NCBI GenBank assembly: GCA_027382625.1
Contig: JAJKFJ010021376.1
Coordinates: 1-64,000, forward strand
Origin: Tetmemena sp. SeJ-2015
Taxonomy: Eukaryota > Ciliophora > Spirotrichea > Sporadotrichida > Oxytrichidae
DNA: 64,000 nucleotides
Direction of reading: 5' to 3'
The notes under the pieces are model-generated. The model was not told the DNA's origin and searched no databases. It saw nothing but the letters and a program-made list of their open reading frames with translations. Shown one piece after another: positions 1 through 15,100 of the stretch (positions are counted from its first letter, which is position 1; the number at the start of each line of letters is the position of its first letter). Position numbers and translations under genes: made by a program.

Positions 1-2
1 CA

Positions 3-182
3 ACCACAAGCAGAAAAATAACTGGCGTCTCAACCATATCGCAAAACCCTTTTCTAAGCGCTTCGCGATTTAGTCTTGGAGGAAATGTGACAGAATTTAC
101 TGGACCTGGAGGGACAATTTATTACTACTGCGAAGTTAATTAACCTCTCCAATTTTTTAATGCTTCTCTCTACCTGTTTTGA
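3..182 (+). CDS. Candidate coding segment, partial, unrecognised
   Basis: With TAA/TAG read as glutamine, this frame is open from the window edge to a TGA at 180-182. Its first 45 or so codons have protein-like composition and include the run SLGGNVTEFTGPGG; the last part is AT-rich and may already be IES. It may be the end of a gene that lies mostly to the left of the window. No family is recognised. The next coding-like stretch (967-1293) could belong to the same locus, but I could not find a convincing pointer joining them. Confidence 0.35.
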
Positions 183-966
183 AGCTTAAAATTATAATCT
201 TCCTGGTATAGATTGCGAAAAGGTACTCAGCTAAATCATCTCAGTAAGTGGATTTAAGGATCGACCAATATAAATAGCCTCTAAAAGCAACATAGATAAC
301 TAAGTCCTCTATTGTTGAAAAGGTTTAACAGAAGCTTCTAGGAAATCTCGATCTTCTAGATGTCGCAAACTAGGGGTCGTTCTAAAAGATCCTTCCAGCA
401 TCAACTTCTATTGCTTGAAAAGTTAGTTGTTAATGAATCTTGCTAACTAGTTTTTATTTTTATAAAATTCAGCTGAGTCTCAGCAAGCCGGTGGAGCTCG
501 CCAAGCTTCTAGATTAATTAATATTTTATATTTAAGTTCAGTTAAAATTATAATGATAAAAACTAATTTGATTTCATTTTTAAATTGGAAAGTTGCAGCT
601 ATAAAAAGTTGGTGAAGGAGTCAAAGGCTATTTTCTTCTTACAATTATTTAATTTATAATTCTATTGCCCACTCTTTTTTATTAAAAATGCTAAAAGTAG
701 AGATTAGAAGTTAGTGATAGGAAAGCAATCACAAAGCGATGAGGCACCTTTGCAAAACTTAACTTCAGCGTCAATTATTTCCTAATTATCTGTTAGCTAA
801 TTAAGGTGATTATATCTTAAAATAAAACTTTAAAGTTAAGTTATTACGATATAAATAAATAAATTTATACAGATGAAAGCAATAAATCACTGTGCCCGAT
901 TTGAAACTCTATTTCTTTTTCATCATAGGATACTGGAAAATTTTTTAGCCAATCATCAAATTATTT

Positions 967-1293
967 GAAGGAGTAGTTGTAAGCTGGCATCGAACTATTA
1001 CTGAAATGGAGGCGGCTTGAATTAAAGGACTTGAAAGGGTAATGTACTTCTTCCTGCGAGTAGGCTGGATAAATTATTCTTCATTCTCCCTAAAAATATA
1101 AATAATTAAATCACAAAAAGTTAAGAGCAACCAACTTTTCAGAAGCTGGGGAATTGAAGTTATAAGCCTCAATCAGAGCTCAACCTCCTTCTACCTGGAG
1201 GGCTTGTAATTCTCACTTTCACAAGAATAAACTTCTTAGTTTATTTTAGTCGCTTTCTCCTTTAAAACTGATAGGCCGTTGTTATCTGCCTGA
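967..1293 (+). CDS. Candidate coding segment with one internal TGA, unrecognised
   Basis: One frame reads EGVVVSWHRTITEMEAA, meets TGA at 1018-1020, then continues GLERVMYFFLRVGWINYSSF and stays open to TGA 1291-1293, with TAA/TAG as glutamine. The composition is more protein-like than the AT-rich flanks. The internal TGA means either decay or an unrecognised short IES. Nothing in it identifies a family. It lies upstream of the MT-A70 gene and is not needed for that frame. Confidence 0.3.
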
Positions 1294-1651
1294 TAATCAA
1301 GGTTCCATGACAATTTTAAATCTACAGGCACTGATAGTTGAAGATCTGAACAGACTGTTGGTTTTGTGGCTTGAAAATCGTTCCCTACTTTAAATTGAGT
1401 AGTGGGCTTCTCATTCTCAATTCATTCTGGTGTCTATAGGCTATTCCAATTTCAGGAAATCAATCACTTCTAATTTATTTAATATATTAATATTTATCTT
1501 TATTTAGTGCTTGAAATAAATTTATTATTTTTAATAGTTTAAATATTTGACCAATTTTTGAAAATATGTATTTGTTTGAACTAAAATTTATTTATCAATT
1601 CTAAACTTATTAATAAAAGCAATTATTTTAAGAAATAAAATTTCTACACTT

Positions 1652-3697
<2,046 letters not shown>

Positions 3698-3861
3698 AGA
3701 GTCTCATGACATAAATTCAATATTCTCATCTATAACCCTTGCACTTAATTTTGATTATAATTAAATTTCAAATCCACTCCAAAAATTTTACCTTATTAAT
3801 AAAGAAATTCAATGTACATAACTTATTCTCACTTTCTTATCATATTATAGGTTTTTAGGAT

Positions 3862-4296
3862 TTTTTCTAGAGCTAGTCCGGAGAGAAGAGGAAGAAAAGC
3901 TTGTCGGACTAACAAACAGCCGTTAGAAGGAGGGCATAGGAGAAGTGCAGCACAATGGTTCTACCTAATCACGCTCTTGACAAACTGGAGGTGCTCGAAG
4001 ATGGAGGAATGTTTTCTGAAAAATCATTTCATAAAGCATTGAGATTGATAGCGGTGATTTGTCAGGAAGGGGATATTCTGCTTGTCTGGCGAGACCTGAA
4101 TGGATGACCATGTCAAAGAAGTTAGAGTCCAAGACTTGTGAGAGAGGTGTAGTGCATATTGTCTTGGCTGGCCATAGGCCTCTGTTAGTGGAGTTCGCTT
4201 CATGCTCTTGATAAAGCTGCTGCTCTCATGGAGTATGAGGAGAAAAGAGAAGCCATCAACGGAGTTGCTTTGACCAATCATCTTCTCTATCCTTGA
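3862..4296 (+). CDS. Unrecognised protein-coding segment with candidate 231-bp IES
   Basis: With TGA as the only stop, one frame runs from about 3862 through an ATG at 3955 to TGA 4294-4296, interrupted by a TGA at 4105-4107. The 8-bp repeat GCTCTTGA at 3973-3980 and 4204-4211 is in the same codon phase 231 bp apart. Excision between the copies removes the TGA and gives a C-terminus reading NHALDKAAALMEYEEKREAI and then GVALTNHLLYP before the stop. The intervening 231 bp is itself fairly GC-rich and protein-like, so an alternative or scrambled arrangement, or a duplication, is possible. The family is not recognised. It lies 165 bp 3' of the methyltransferase stop, on the same strand. Confidence 0.5.
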
Positions 4297-4422
4297 GAAA
4301 TAAAGATCTGAATGAATCGAGCTCTTAAAGATGAAGACCAGATCGCATCTTTCATATATCTCTCTCAGCTTTCATGCCAACCCGTTTATTTAAACATTTT
4401 AATTATATAAGTTAATGATATA

Positions 4423-4983
4423 ATGGGAGGCTCGGCAAATAAGGCTATCGCTAGTATACAGCCAAGAACGCTATTACACTCTCAGCATCTAGCAACTTAA
4501 TCAAATCAGGAAGGTTCCCTGTCTGGTAAGTCAATGTGGGACCTGATGATAGAAAATGAATGCAAATCATCAAATGGAGATGAAGAAGAGTTAGAAAGCA
4601 AATATTACATAAGAGATAAAACGGGATCAATGGTTCTATCAGAGTGGAGCTCACCATTTTTCAGATCTGACTTTATATAGGATCAGGTCAAACGACTCTA
4701 TTCAGCCTTTTCACTTGTAATTAAATATGCACATTTCTCATCCCTTAACTCTATCTCTCACCTTAGATAATTGGGTTTTACTACTAAATAAAAAGTGACT
4801 TAATCATTAAAAAAATTTCAAAATTTAAAACTCAAAATAAGCTAAATTATTACTTTATTTGCACTATTTTTTAAAGGACTTTAAACTATAGTAGCTAAAA
4901 TCCGACTCGGAGATTCATCATATATTAGTGATCATAATTCTTTGACTGTAGGATTTTTAGAAGCAGAATTTGATTTACTTTGA
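4423..4983 (+). CDS. Unrecognised ORF, 186 codons in the TGA-stop code
   Basis: An ATG at 4423 opens a frame of 186 codons to TGA 4981-4983 when TAA/TAG are glutamine. The first 90 codons or so look like real protein: GSANKAIASIQPRTLLHSQH, then GKSMWDLMIENECKSSNGDE, an acidic patch, and RDKTGSMVLSEWSSPFFRSD. From about 4740 on the sequence becomes AT-rich and the frame may simply run into an IES or the 3' flank. It could be a further segment of the gene ending at 4296 or a separate gene. No domain is recognised. Confidence 0.45.
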
Positions 4984-6033
4984 TTTATTTTAGTATAATT
5001 TAGGGATAATTACATGATGGAAATGTCTTAATTCAAATCTGTAATATATTTATATATAATAAATCTAATTGACTTATAGCTCAAGATAGAAGTTAATTGC
5101 GGAAGTAGAATAACTTAATACAAGTTCTTTTTTATTTCATTGACTCGTTTTATGAGGGGGGGGAGTAGTAGTAGTAGTACAGCACTAGTGCCAGAAGACG
5201 AGTCAGTGAATTCTTAATTAAAGTCCAATCACTCTTCCAACTCTGATCACATTAAAAATTAATCGCCAGCCACTCCAATGTCTTAAAAATTAATCAACCA
5301 CTTTTTAATTAAAGGTGGCTGCCACCTCGACTTAGAATAATTAAGATCTCTAATTATCAAAAAACATTCTTAAAACAAACATGGAGTTGACTTTCACTTC
5401 CTCCAAGAGTTCCTTGAGCTTTATTCATATATCTTATCACTTGCATTCATTTATCTCTGCTTTCTCCAACCTACCTAATTAACGACAATCGTAACCTATT
5501 AGACCTAACTATAATAAATTTTGAAGTTATTTTTTAAAGCTTAAACCTTTATTTAATACGCTTATAAAGGCTTAAATTCATAACTTCATTTACTATAATT
5601 GATTCTTCTAATTAAGACAAACTTAAAGCAGGCAAACAATGTCTAGAACCCTCATTCCGGACTTCATAATCAATTTTTCTAATTTCCAATTTAACATTCT
5701 AAATCTTCAAACACTAAATAAATAGTTTTACTTATAACTCAGAAAAGGTAAAAACAAAAACAAATTTTTAGACTTTAATGATGGAGCAATTGAGGATGGC
5801 TGAGGTGCCTTTTTAGATTTTAGGTATCTACTTTTTCTCAATTAAGTATTTCCTCTATTTTGATAATGAATTATTATTGTTTATTATGATCATTAATATA
5901 AATTCATTCATTAATTATCTAAATAGATTAGTTATTGTTTGAGCATCTAAGAAGAGACTATTAGATATGTGAAATTTAATAATTTGAATTATAATTAAAC
6001 ATCTTAAATATTTAAGCATTTGCCGCTTTCAAA
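4984..6033. other. AT-rich intergenic region, no gene seen
   Basis: Mostly AT-rich. It contains a G run followed by a short (GTA)n repeat at about 5154-5179. A short coding-like run near 5780-5830 could not be extended. The part directly upstream of 6034 should hold the 5' untranslated region and macronuclear telomere-addition site of CCT5, but no signal for either can be named. Confidence 0.5.
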
Positions 6034-6127
6034 ATGAGTTTAGCATTCGACGAGTACGGAAGACCTTTCATTGTCATTAGAGAGCAAGACAGAAAGAAGA
6101 GAACAAAGGGCCTTGAAGCACATAAGG
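6034..6127 (+). CDS. CCT5: CCT5 MDS 1 (start codon)
   Basis: ATG at 6034 opens [11 protein letters not shown] and runs to AHK, matching the epsilon N-terminus (human has a few extra residues first). It ends at the 3-bp pointer AGG (6125-6127), shared with 8168-8170. The same boundary fits a GT-AG intron (donor AAG/GTAATA), so an intron that itself contains IES material cannot be excluded. Confidence 0.9.
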
Positions 6128-9100
6128 TAATAACCAGATTAGGGGAGCATTTTGTGTAATCCACTTTTTTTAGGAAATATGAAAAAATACTATCTAGTAT
6201 AAAATTAGCCCCAAAAATATTTTTAGTCCTAATTTTATTTTAAATGGCCTCTCCTTTTCATATTTTTTAATTTAGAAAATAGAGCTTAATTTTTTTGGAA
6301 TAATAAGACAGTTTTTAATTTTAAGGCAACTTCAATGATTATAGACTACATTTGTTTAAAAAATATTTATGATTTAAATATATTAGATAATATATAATTA
6401 CGAAAAATATAAATACTTAAATATATATTTATATATTGAGATGAAACTTCCATTTAAAATGCTTTAAGCTATTTAAATCTAAAGCTTTGATTTTTAATTC
6501 TAAAATATTATTTATAAGAAAAGAATTTGACACAAAAACCATGAAAAAAAAATTATTTAATAAAATATATTGACTCAGACATAATTTTTAGATCAGATTA
6601 TGTTTTAAGCTGATAATAAAAATGAAGAGAAGTTGAATACTGTGATTTGGTTGTTTGAGTGATTTTTGAATTAATTTTTACCTGAGATATTTTCAACTTT
6701 TGAATGTATAGATTTTCCCGAGTAATATTGTTATTCCTTTAAAAATTAATTTTTAGAAATAAATATTTCTTGAAGGTTCTAAATGTTTTCTAAATTAAAC
6801 AATATATTGGGATAGTTCCAATAAATTTGATTTATTATAGCTGATAATTTAATAAAAAAGAGAATTAAATTAGATATTAAATTAAAATTGAATAAATCAG
6901 TGGCAGTTGAAGTGTGCCAGATTTAAATAATAATTAGACCATTCGATTCAGCATCAAATTCTAAGAACTTTTTATCCTTGCAACTTTTGTGTGGGAGTGC
7001 TCAGTCAAGAGTTATAAGCGACATAAGTTTAGATGAAGATATGATGAAGATTACGAAGAATGCGCGCGAAATATCTCGCTGCTGAGAGGTGCTGTGATGA
7101 TGATTAAAGAAGAAACTCATATTAATTTTTGATTCTCTATCGAACAAGCTACAGATCAGGGGGTGAATCCGTGATTTCAACTGACGCCATTTTGCAACTC
7201 TCCATTTATTATTTTAATCAATCACCGATTTTAATTAAAATTCCAACTATACTAAAAATTGATGATTTCGGCTAGTTTATGCTAGGAAATGATTTTTAAT
7301 ATTTTCATGAAAAAAGTAGATGACTAGGAAAGATATCCCGATTGCAGATTTAAATTGAAAGATTAAAGTGTTATTCGTATTTATAAATATTTTCGGGGTG
7401 GAGGATGGAAGTTAACCTCCCCCCCTACCCTTAATAAAAATATCGCTGAAAACATGTATATAGGCCAAATTCAGCTTAAAAATTGAGAGATTTTTTATGT
7501 AATAAATCTTTTAGAAGGTCATTTTATACTATTCAAGATTTTAAGATTTGCCAAAAATCATTTGTCAAGAATTTGTTTTGTCAAAAGTATATACTAATCA
7601 GAATCTAAGCTTAATAAGTTAGATAGAGTTGTTCGAAGACTTCATCATGATCAAGCTATAACTTTTTTGGTAAATCACTCTTACTTCAGTACCATTTAAT
7701 TGAGGGACTATTAATTTATAAGCCTTTACTAAATATTTAATAAGCAGCAAAAATTCACTGAAATAAGTTTAAGTTTATCAGCTTTCTTTAAAAGAAGGAT
7801 GAGAATTATAATAAAGATGATGAATTATCTATTAGCAGAGCACCGGCCCTAATCAGCATTCATAGATATAATAATAAATCACTTTCCCATAACTGTATAA
7901 TACAACTAGTATTTTTATCAAATATAAGATGTTTTTCTTAGCGACTAAAAATTTTAAAAAATTATTTCTTTGAGTATAAAGTCAATTTTAGACTATAAAA
8001 AACTAAATTTAAAATCTATTTTTTTTATCCGAAGCACAAATTTTACTCTAAAAAATTCTTAATTTGTTGGGCATTTCGGCCAGTTTTAGCCTAATTTGCG
8101 ATATTTTAATTAAATAAAATTATAGGGGGAGGTTAACTTCCGTGCTCCCTCCCCCAATATTTCTAATAGGCAAATATAATGGCTGCAAGAACTGTAGCCA
8201 ACTTGATGAGAACTTCATTAGGACCCAAGGGAATGGATAAGATGCTGGTTAGGTATTATATTAGTTCTTCTTAATAATTTTAGCCCTGACGGAGATGTGA
8301 TTGTCACTAACGATGGAGCCACCATTAGAACCCCTAAACCTTTTAAATAATAAGAAGAATTATTTTTTAATATTTTAATCATAGAAAAAATTCCTTTATA
8401 GTAAAGATGCATACGATAATTTTTTAAATTTTTAATTAAATATATAATATACCTAAGAAAAGGAAAATAATTGTCAAAAACAAGCATTTATTGTACTCTT
8501 ATCTTTCTTTCCTTAATTTAATCCACTTTATTAACATTATTTAAAATAATGGCTGCTGCTGAGGCTCTCCTACACCATCAAAAACAACAAAACCGCAGTT
8601 TGCTCAAGCTCGCAAGTGAGATCGATAAAACCAGTTTAACCTATACAACACCTGCTATTCGAGCGAATATCAGCGCAGCTGGCGGGTTGATCTTCTCACT
8701 GACCTTCGGTGAGATCGCTTGACTTACCGAGGGTGAGAGCTAAATATGGTCGAGAGTCAAGAAAGTTCGAAGAGCCTACTCCCATGCCATCTGCTTTGAG
8801 GTAGGCCATGGTGGCTAGTTGAAGGTTGCTTGTAAAGCAATTGTCGTGGATGTCAAACTGGTTGGGTCGAGCTTGAGTGATAGCTTAAGCATACTGTGTT
8901 TTTTATTGAAAAGATAAGCCTCAGCATTCTTTTTTTAAAATAAAGTAAATAAAGTGGATTAAAATAGAGAGAGAAATAAAGATAAGAGCATATTGATAAT
9001 GATTATTTTTTTTCATAGGTATATCATAAAATCATTATTGATCAAGCGAAATTTTTTAATACAAGTACTTTGACTGGCAGTTGACTTGCTTGGCTGGTCA

Positions 9101-12100
9101 TATGCGTAATAGTTTACGTTTTTTAAAGTATCTATAAACTAAATTAATTTTTTACCAACATTCAATAAAATTAAAAATAATTTAATTATTCATGCATTAT
9201 ATATAAAACTCGGAATAATCGAATAGTAACGGATTATACCAAATATTTAATATAGAATTGTTGGTTATAGGATTCTGAACTAGTAGATATCAAACTTAAA
9301 AAATGATATATAGTATTCTAATATTAGAATTAAATAATGAAAATTGTCTAAAGTTTAATAACTTACTATTTAATTAATCTTTGTCTAATTCATACTTGCC
9401 AAACAATATTCAACAACATAGCTACAAAACATGAGTCATAAAACATGAGTGACCAAACACGAGTGACCAAACACGACTCAGTAAACAAGACTTCGCTAGC
9501 ATAACTTTCCAAGCATTATTCTTTATAAATATTAATTATAAAGAGTTCATGGAAGCCTCACCTTTAAGGTTAGAATATGAATATTCACATTTTTTTTGCA
9601 AGGCCATTTATAATCGAGCGATCACTTTAAAATTCATTATCTTCATTTCTCACTTTTCAGGGACTAGAGCGTGGGCTCTTATCTGGCCGTAGCGCCCTAG
9701 ATCTGCCCACCACCTTCCTCCGGCTTTCTTTCCCCTAGCGGGTTTGATAGTATAAGATTACCCTCAAGATCACTCCCCAATTGAGCCTGGGCTTCTACTT
9801 CCGGCGGACTGTGGCCAAATTTGAAAGTGGTCTGTATATGTAGAGGCCCTGCATCCTCCGGCGAGCTGTGCCCTCAAAGTGGAAGCGGCGGTATAGGTAG
9901 AGGACCACATACCTCCGGTGGACTGTGGCCATAATTATGGGCGAATATAGGCATCTTACAATCTTAGTTGATGTTCGAACGTACATATCCTGTCTCTTAG
10001 GTGAGGTTATCCTCACCTTTAATTAATCTAATCTGTGAGGCTTTCTTCATCCACTAGACAAGGCTATTGTACTTTCGAGTTTGAATTGAAATCTATGACT
10101 CATCTCTGTGACAATGTTTATTGCATAGAATAATTATTTCATCTTTGTCAAATCATTTCAACTGATTGAAGAGACTAAGAACCCTATTATAAGTGCGCAT
10201 TCTAAAACCACATTGAGCGACTTAAATTTCTCAATCTCTGTCATGAAGATAAATGAAATAGAACGACATCCAATATATTGAAAAAGTTAGCAAAATTATA
10301 TGAGCAACAATAAGATGCAAACAAGGTTGCTACTCGTTGATTTAGTTTACAACGACGAATAGAGCGCATTGATTAACAAGAATTACACGAGCACAGTTCT
10401 ACTCTTCAAGTCAAACAAGACCAAGAGTAAGAGTTTGAATCATTGCTTTGATACAGAACAGCCAGAGCGATTATGTTTTTAGCTTGATCAAGTTCCTAGA
10501 TTGACTATGCAATCGTTGATACCAACTCCTCCCTGAAAAAGAAATGCTAGAGTTGCAACGAGAAATATAATCGTGAACAAGTGTTTAAAACTGACTTGCT
10601 ATCACTTTTCAAGTATCCGAAGAGTTGCTCAACAGGATTCTGCCAAAAATAGTACTGAGAATTAAACAGCACATGGCATTTGAGCAACTTGCAAGTCTAG
10701 AGAACTTGAGAGTGGCGATGAATCACAGCGTTTTCCATAAACACAAGCACATCTTTATTCTGAGTCTGTGGTGAAGATCTCACATTGAACAGAGTCCTGT
10801 ACACAGAGTTTGCAAATACGTTTGAGTCTACACCACCTTCAAGAATCTAAGTTGCGATAACTTGATCTTGAGATAACACTGAGAGCAGTTACATAGAGTA
10901 TTACTATTTACTATTCCTTTCTTTTAATCCGCACAATTTTTGTGAAATTAGCCGAATTTACAAAGCGCTCTGTTCAATATCGCTCTTGATGTTTAAACTT
11001 TGTTTCCGATAGTGATTTGTAAAGTTGGGTCAAAGTTGTCGGAGTGATCTTTCTGCGAGTTATAGCTACAATAAGAATTTTGTGAATAACTAAATACCTT
11101 CTGAGTCACTCTCCTATTTTTTCATCACTGGACAAGTTTGAATTTCCTTTAGGACCACTATTACTGGATATGATAGATTCTGCTCCTAGTCTCTTTTCAA
11201 AGTAGAAGGAAGAAGTTCTTCTAGATTTTCTATCACTAGAGATAGTTGAGCGCGCATTCGTATCAACTTCTCATCTTAAGAGCCTAGCAACATCAAAATT
11301 GATATGACATACTTGCTGCACTCATCAAGTTTACGCGATCGAGCCGTCTCCTCACTGCTCTCATCTCTATCCGCGATTTTTCTTTCTTCCTCTCGGTGCG
11401 CTGAGTTGCGAACTGAAGTGCCGATTGCGATAGTTCTTCATAATTTCTATTTTAATTCAAATACTTATAATTATTGATTCTAAATATCAGATTCAATTAT
11501 AACTTACTTCATTTGAATTTGAGTGCGATTCAAATCTCTGCTCTTAGTTGCACTCTCGATTTACTTTTTGAGATGATTGCGAAAAATGTTGTTGCTTATT
11601 GTCAACTATCTGTACATCATGCGTCAGATCTGAAATTGCTTTCATCGATAATGATGATAATGAAATCTTCAAGCATGAACTGAGTAACCAATCTTATAAT
11701 CCATTATCGTTTCTCGTCAAAGTTGGGATCTTAATACTTTAGATGATCTAAAATTATTTAAATTTGGCAAAATGAAGCTTCTAGGATAACAAAATATTTC
11801 ATTTTAAATTTTACTTTAATTCTATTTTCTATTAAATTTTCACCTATAATAGAACTACATTTTATTATGAATTATTTGAGATAGAGCCTATCATTTTTGA
11901 ATTAAAGAAAATAAAATTAAGCTAGTATAATATTTGTCATGCTTACACTTACTAGACAAGAAAACTTTAAATTCTCAGCAGCTTTATCTCAACCTAAAGA
12001 AAATCGAAGCTGGCATTGTCATTTTTTATAGCAGTGATAAATAAATACTCGCCAAAATTCTATCCCAAAGAATTAAAGAGATCATGGAAGAAATCATAAA

Positions 12101-15100
12101 AGATACGTGCGATTAAATAAATCAAAGGAAGTCATTATTTCAAGCTCAAAATGATTACACTTAACAAGTTTAAAAGCCTAAGAATTGAAGATGCTCTCAA
12201 TGTCATACATTTATACCATTTTTCAATATTAATAATCTTTACTTCCTCATAAATTTAAATTTCTTGATGCTATTTATTTTTCAAAGATAAAATTCTTCAA
12301 ATTCTTAAAGTAGATAATCACAATTTAATTGATATCTTTATAAAGATATTAATTAACTAATTTTTTTAAAAAAAACAAACTTTAATTTATATAAATAATA
12401 TATTATGATGAGAGTTGAATGTCTTTAATTTATGAAAAAAATATATTAATTATTTTTTAAAGTATCAAGAATTTAAAGCTTAACATAAAGATGCTTTTTT
12501 CCTCTTTGTCATTATGTTTAAATTTACAGAAATGAGAGGCATGGTAATTAGATCTTTAAAATTGAATTAAATTTTTAACATACTTACTTTATTCCAAATA
12601 TAAATTATGTAATGCTCATAACGTTTGGGCTTTCACGTGACGTGGCGCAACTAATCAAGGAGTCATGCCTTTGAATTAACTTTAAATCGATTAAGTTATT
12701 ATTTTCGCAGTTAGAGGGAGGCAATGCTCATAAATTCAATCATAAAGCTTTATTAAATAAAAATTCTTGAGGAAGATAGAATTGCTGATGGAGTTGAATC
12801 GGACTTTTCAGAGGTAAAAAATTAAAAAAGGGATTAAAACAAAAGTTATAGCTACAAACGACGCACAGTCTACAGGGGATAAAGGGTACTAGAGAATTTC
12901 AAGACAGATTAAACTAATTGTAGAGGACATCAAGACATTGACACCAGCTACGAGAGGACCACTTCTTTAAGTACATCCGAATCAAGCACCTGAGGGAGAG
13001 TTAACTCTCTCAATAGCCAGTCTAATGAGGCCCCAGGCATAGCGCCCGAGGCTACCAGCCACCCGTAGCTCACGATCTCAGTCAAGGAGAGTTTAAACGG
13101 CAAGAATTCCTTTCAATTTCCTGTTCAGTGAGTAGCAATTCCCGCGCCCTTTGCTTCAGTTGCCTGGCTGTGTCTCTCCTGTTCAGTATAGAAAACTGCT
13201 ATAGAGACTATGAATCCGAGGGGAGGCCGAAAGACTTGGAGCACCCATATTTAAGAAGAGGGAATGTTGAAATATCAAATTGTCAAACCAATAATATTAA
13301 ATCATTCTAATTCCTCTTCTCTAATCTTCTTGTGGAAATACTCCTTAATAATGCCTAGATGTTGGTTAATTAATATTGATCTCTATAAATAAATCGAAGC
13401 TTGATTATTCTATTTTTACTAAATAAAATATAATTCAATTAGAAGACATGATGAATATAAAAATGAGATTGAGGTAGATGGGGCGTGGACTGTCCATTCT
13501 ACCTGTTGACTTTCGGCCTAAAACGTGGATTTTAAAATTTTCTGTGTGCTTTTGGCCTGGAAAATAGACTTTTAAATTCTGTCTACATTCGGCCTGGAGT
13601 GGACTTTTCTGCCTGGAACATGAACTTTTGCTTAGAATGTAGACTTCATTTATTACTAAACTAACCTCTGGATTTTAAATTGTTGGCTTTTATAATTAAA
13701 TAAAGAATAAATAACTATAATAAACTATTTTAATTTGATTCTTTTTAATTAGAGTTAAAAGAATCATAAATTTAATTTTTAGAAATATATTTTAATAATA
13801 GAACATAATAAATGAATTAATAAGATTAGAAAAACAAGAAAAATTAGAAATAGTCCTATTGTTTATGATAAATGTTTTTATACAGAGTCAGCATACTATA
13901 AGCACTTAAAAACACTATCAAAGTGGGAAATATGGAGCAACTATATTATAATCTACTATTCAAGGACTTTAAAATGAATTGAGCTTAATAAGCTAATAAA
14001 GATTTATAACTGCAGTGTGAACAAAGTAAGATAGTTAAAGAAAGTTAAAATGAAAAATAAATCAATTACATTTTGAAGTTTCGAAATTTAGATGAATATT
14101 AGTAAGGATCTAAAAAGATGTAAGCCTCAGATATTGGCATAATAGCATAGGAAAGAGAGTAAAAATTAATTATCTCCCAAATCATTATGCAGTCTTTAAT
14201 ATAAGATTTTTCGATAATTTCCAATTTTAACTTATGATCTAATAGCTACTTAAAAAATAGCCTATGCTCTTCACATAGATAGTCCATTTAAACTGGATTT
14301 ATCATAATAAAGAAAATTAAAAATTAAAACAATCACAAATATAGAAGTTCCAGGAAATTGGATTACTATCTTATTGGGTTACAAAAAACAATCTGCCGTT
14401 TGGAATCTAATTTCTGAAATAACAAAAACAGATATGCTATGCTGATTTAATGATTTGGGAAAAATAGAAAAAAATTACGAAACTTATAGAGGCCAGGTCA
14501 TTATTTTAGCCATGAATTTGATATTTGTATTTTTTGGGCTAAAAGGGTTTGAACTTGCACATTTTGCCAGATATTATTCAACCACTTATAACAGGTATGT
14601 CATAAATTCTAAAGAAATTTACCAAATTATAGCAAGTTTGTTGACAAAAATAAAAGTAAATTGAACTCAAAATTAATTATAAAAATACTCATTGTTTATA
14701 TCATTCTGTTCCAATAGTCTTATAGAATTATCACAGATTTAAATAAATGATAAGAAAAAAAAACGTAAAAAGTATTTTTGTATATGAATATAAGATACCT
14801 CAGAATAACTATAATAATTGGATAATTAAAAATCTATTTATGACTTGAAATAAATCTTTAAATATTAAAAAACACAAATATTTTAACTACTTCATCCAAT
14901 ATATATATTGAGTGTTATTCACCTAAAAAACTTAAGAATATGAAGAAAATATTATCTTTTACTCATGTATTAGACAAAAGACTACGTAATTAAATAGTTT
15001 TGGCTCTTTTACTTGAATTATTGATTTTAGGAAAGTCATCGTTCGAGGTTGGGAAGTCCATGTTTTAGGCATAAAATGCTCAGGAAAAAAACAAGTCCAT

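Larger units (their letters stand above)
6125..8167 (+). other. IES between CCT5 MDS 1 and 2, 2043 bp, pointer AGG
   Basis: Built almost entirely of inverted-repeat elements: F1 copy 6141-7340 containing F2 copy 6833-7253, then F5 element 7391-8157, which ends 10 bp before the right pointer. Removal joins GAAGCACATAAG to GCAAATATAATG (AHK to ANIM) in frame. Confidence 0.8.
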
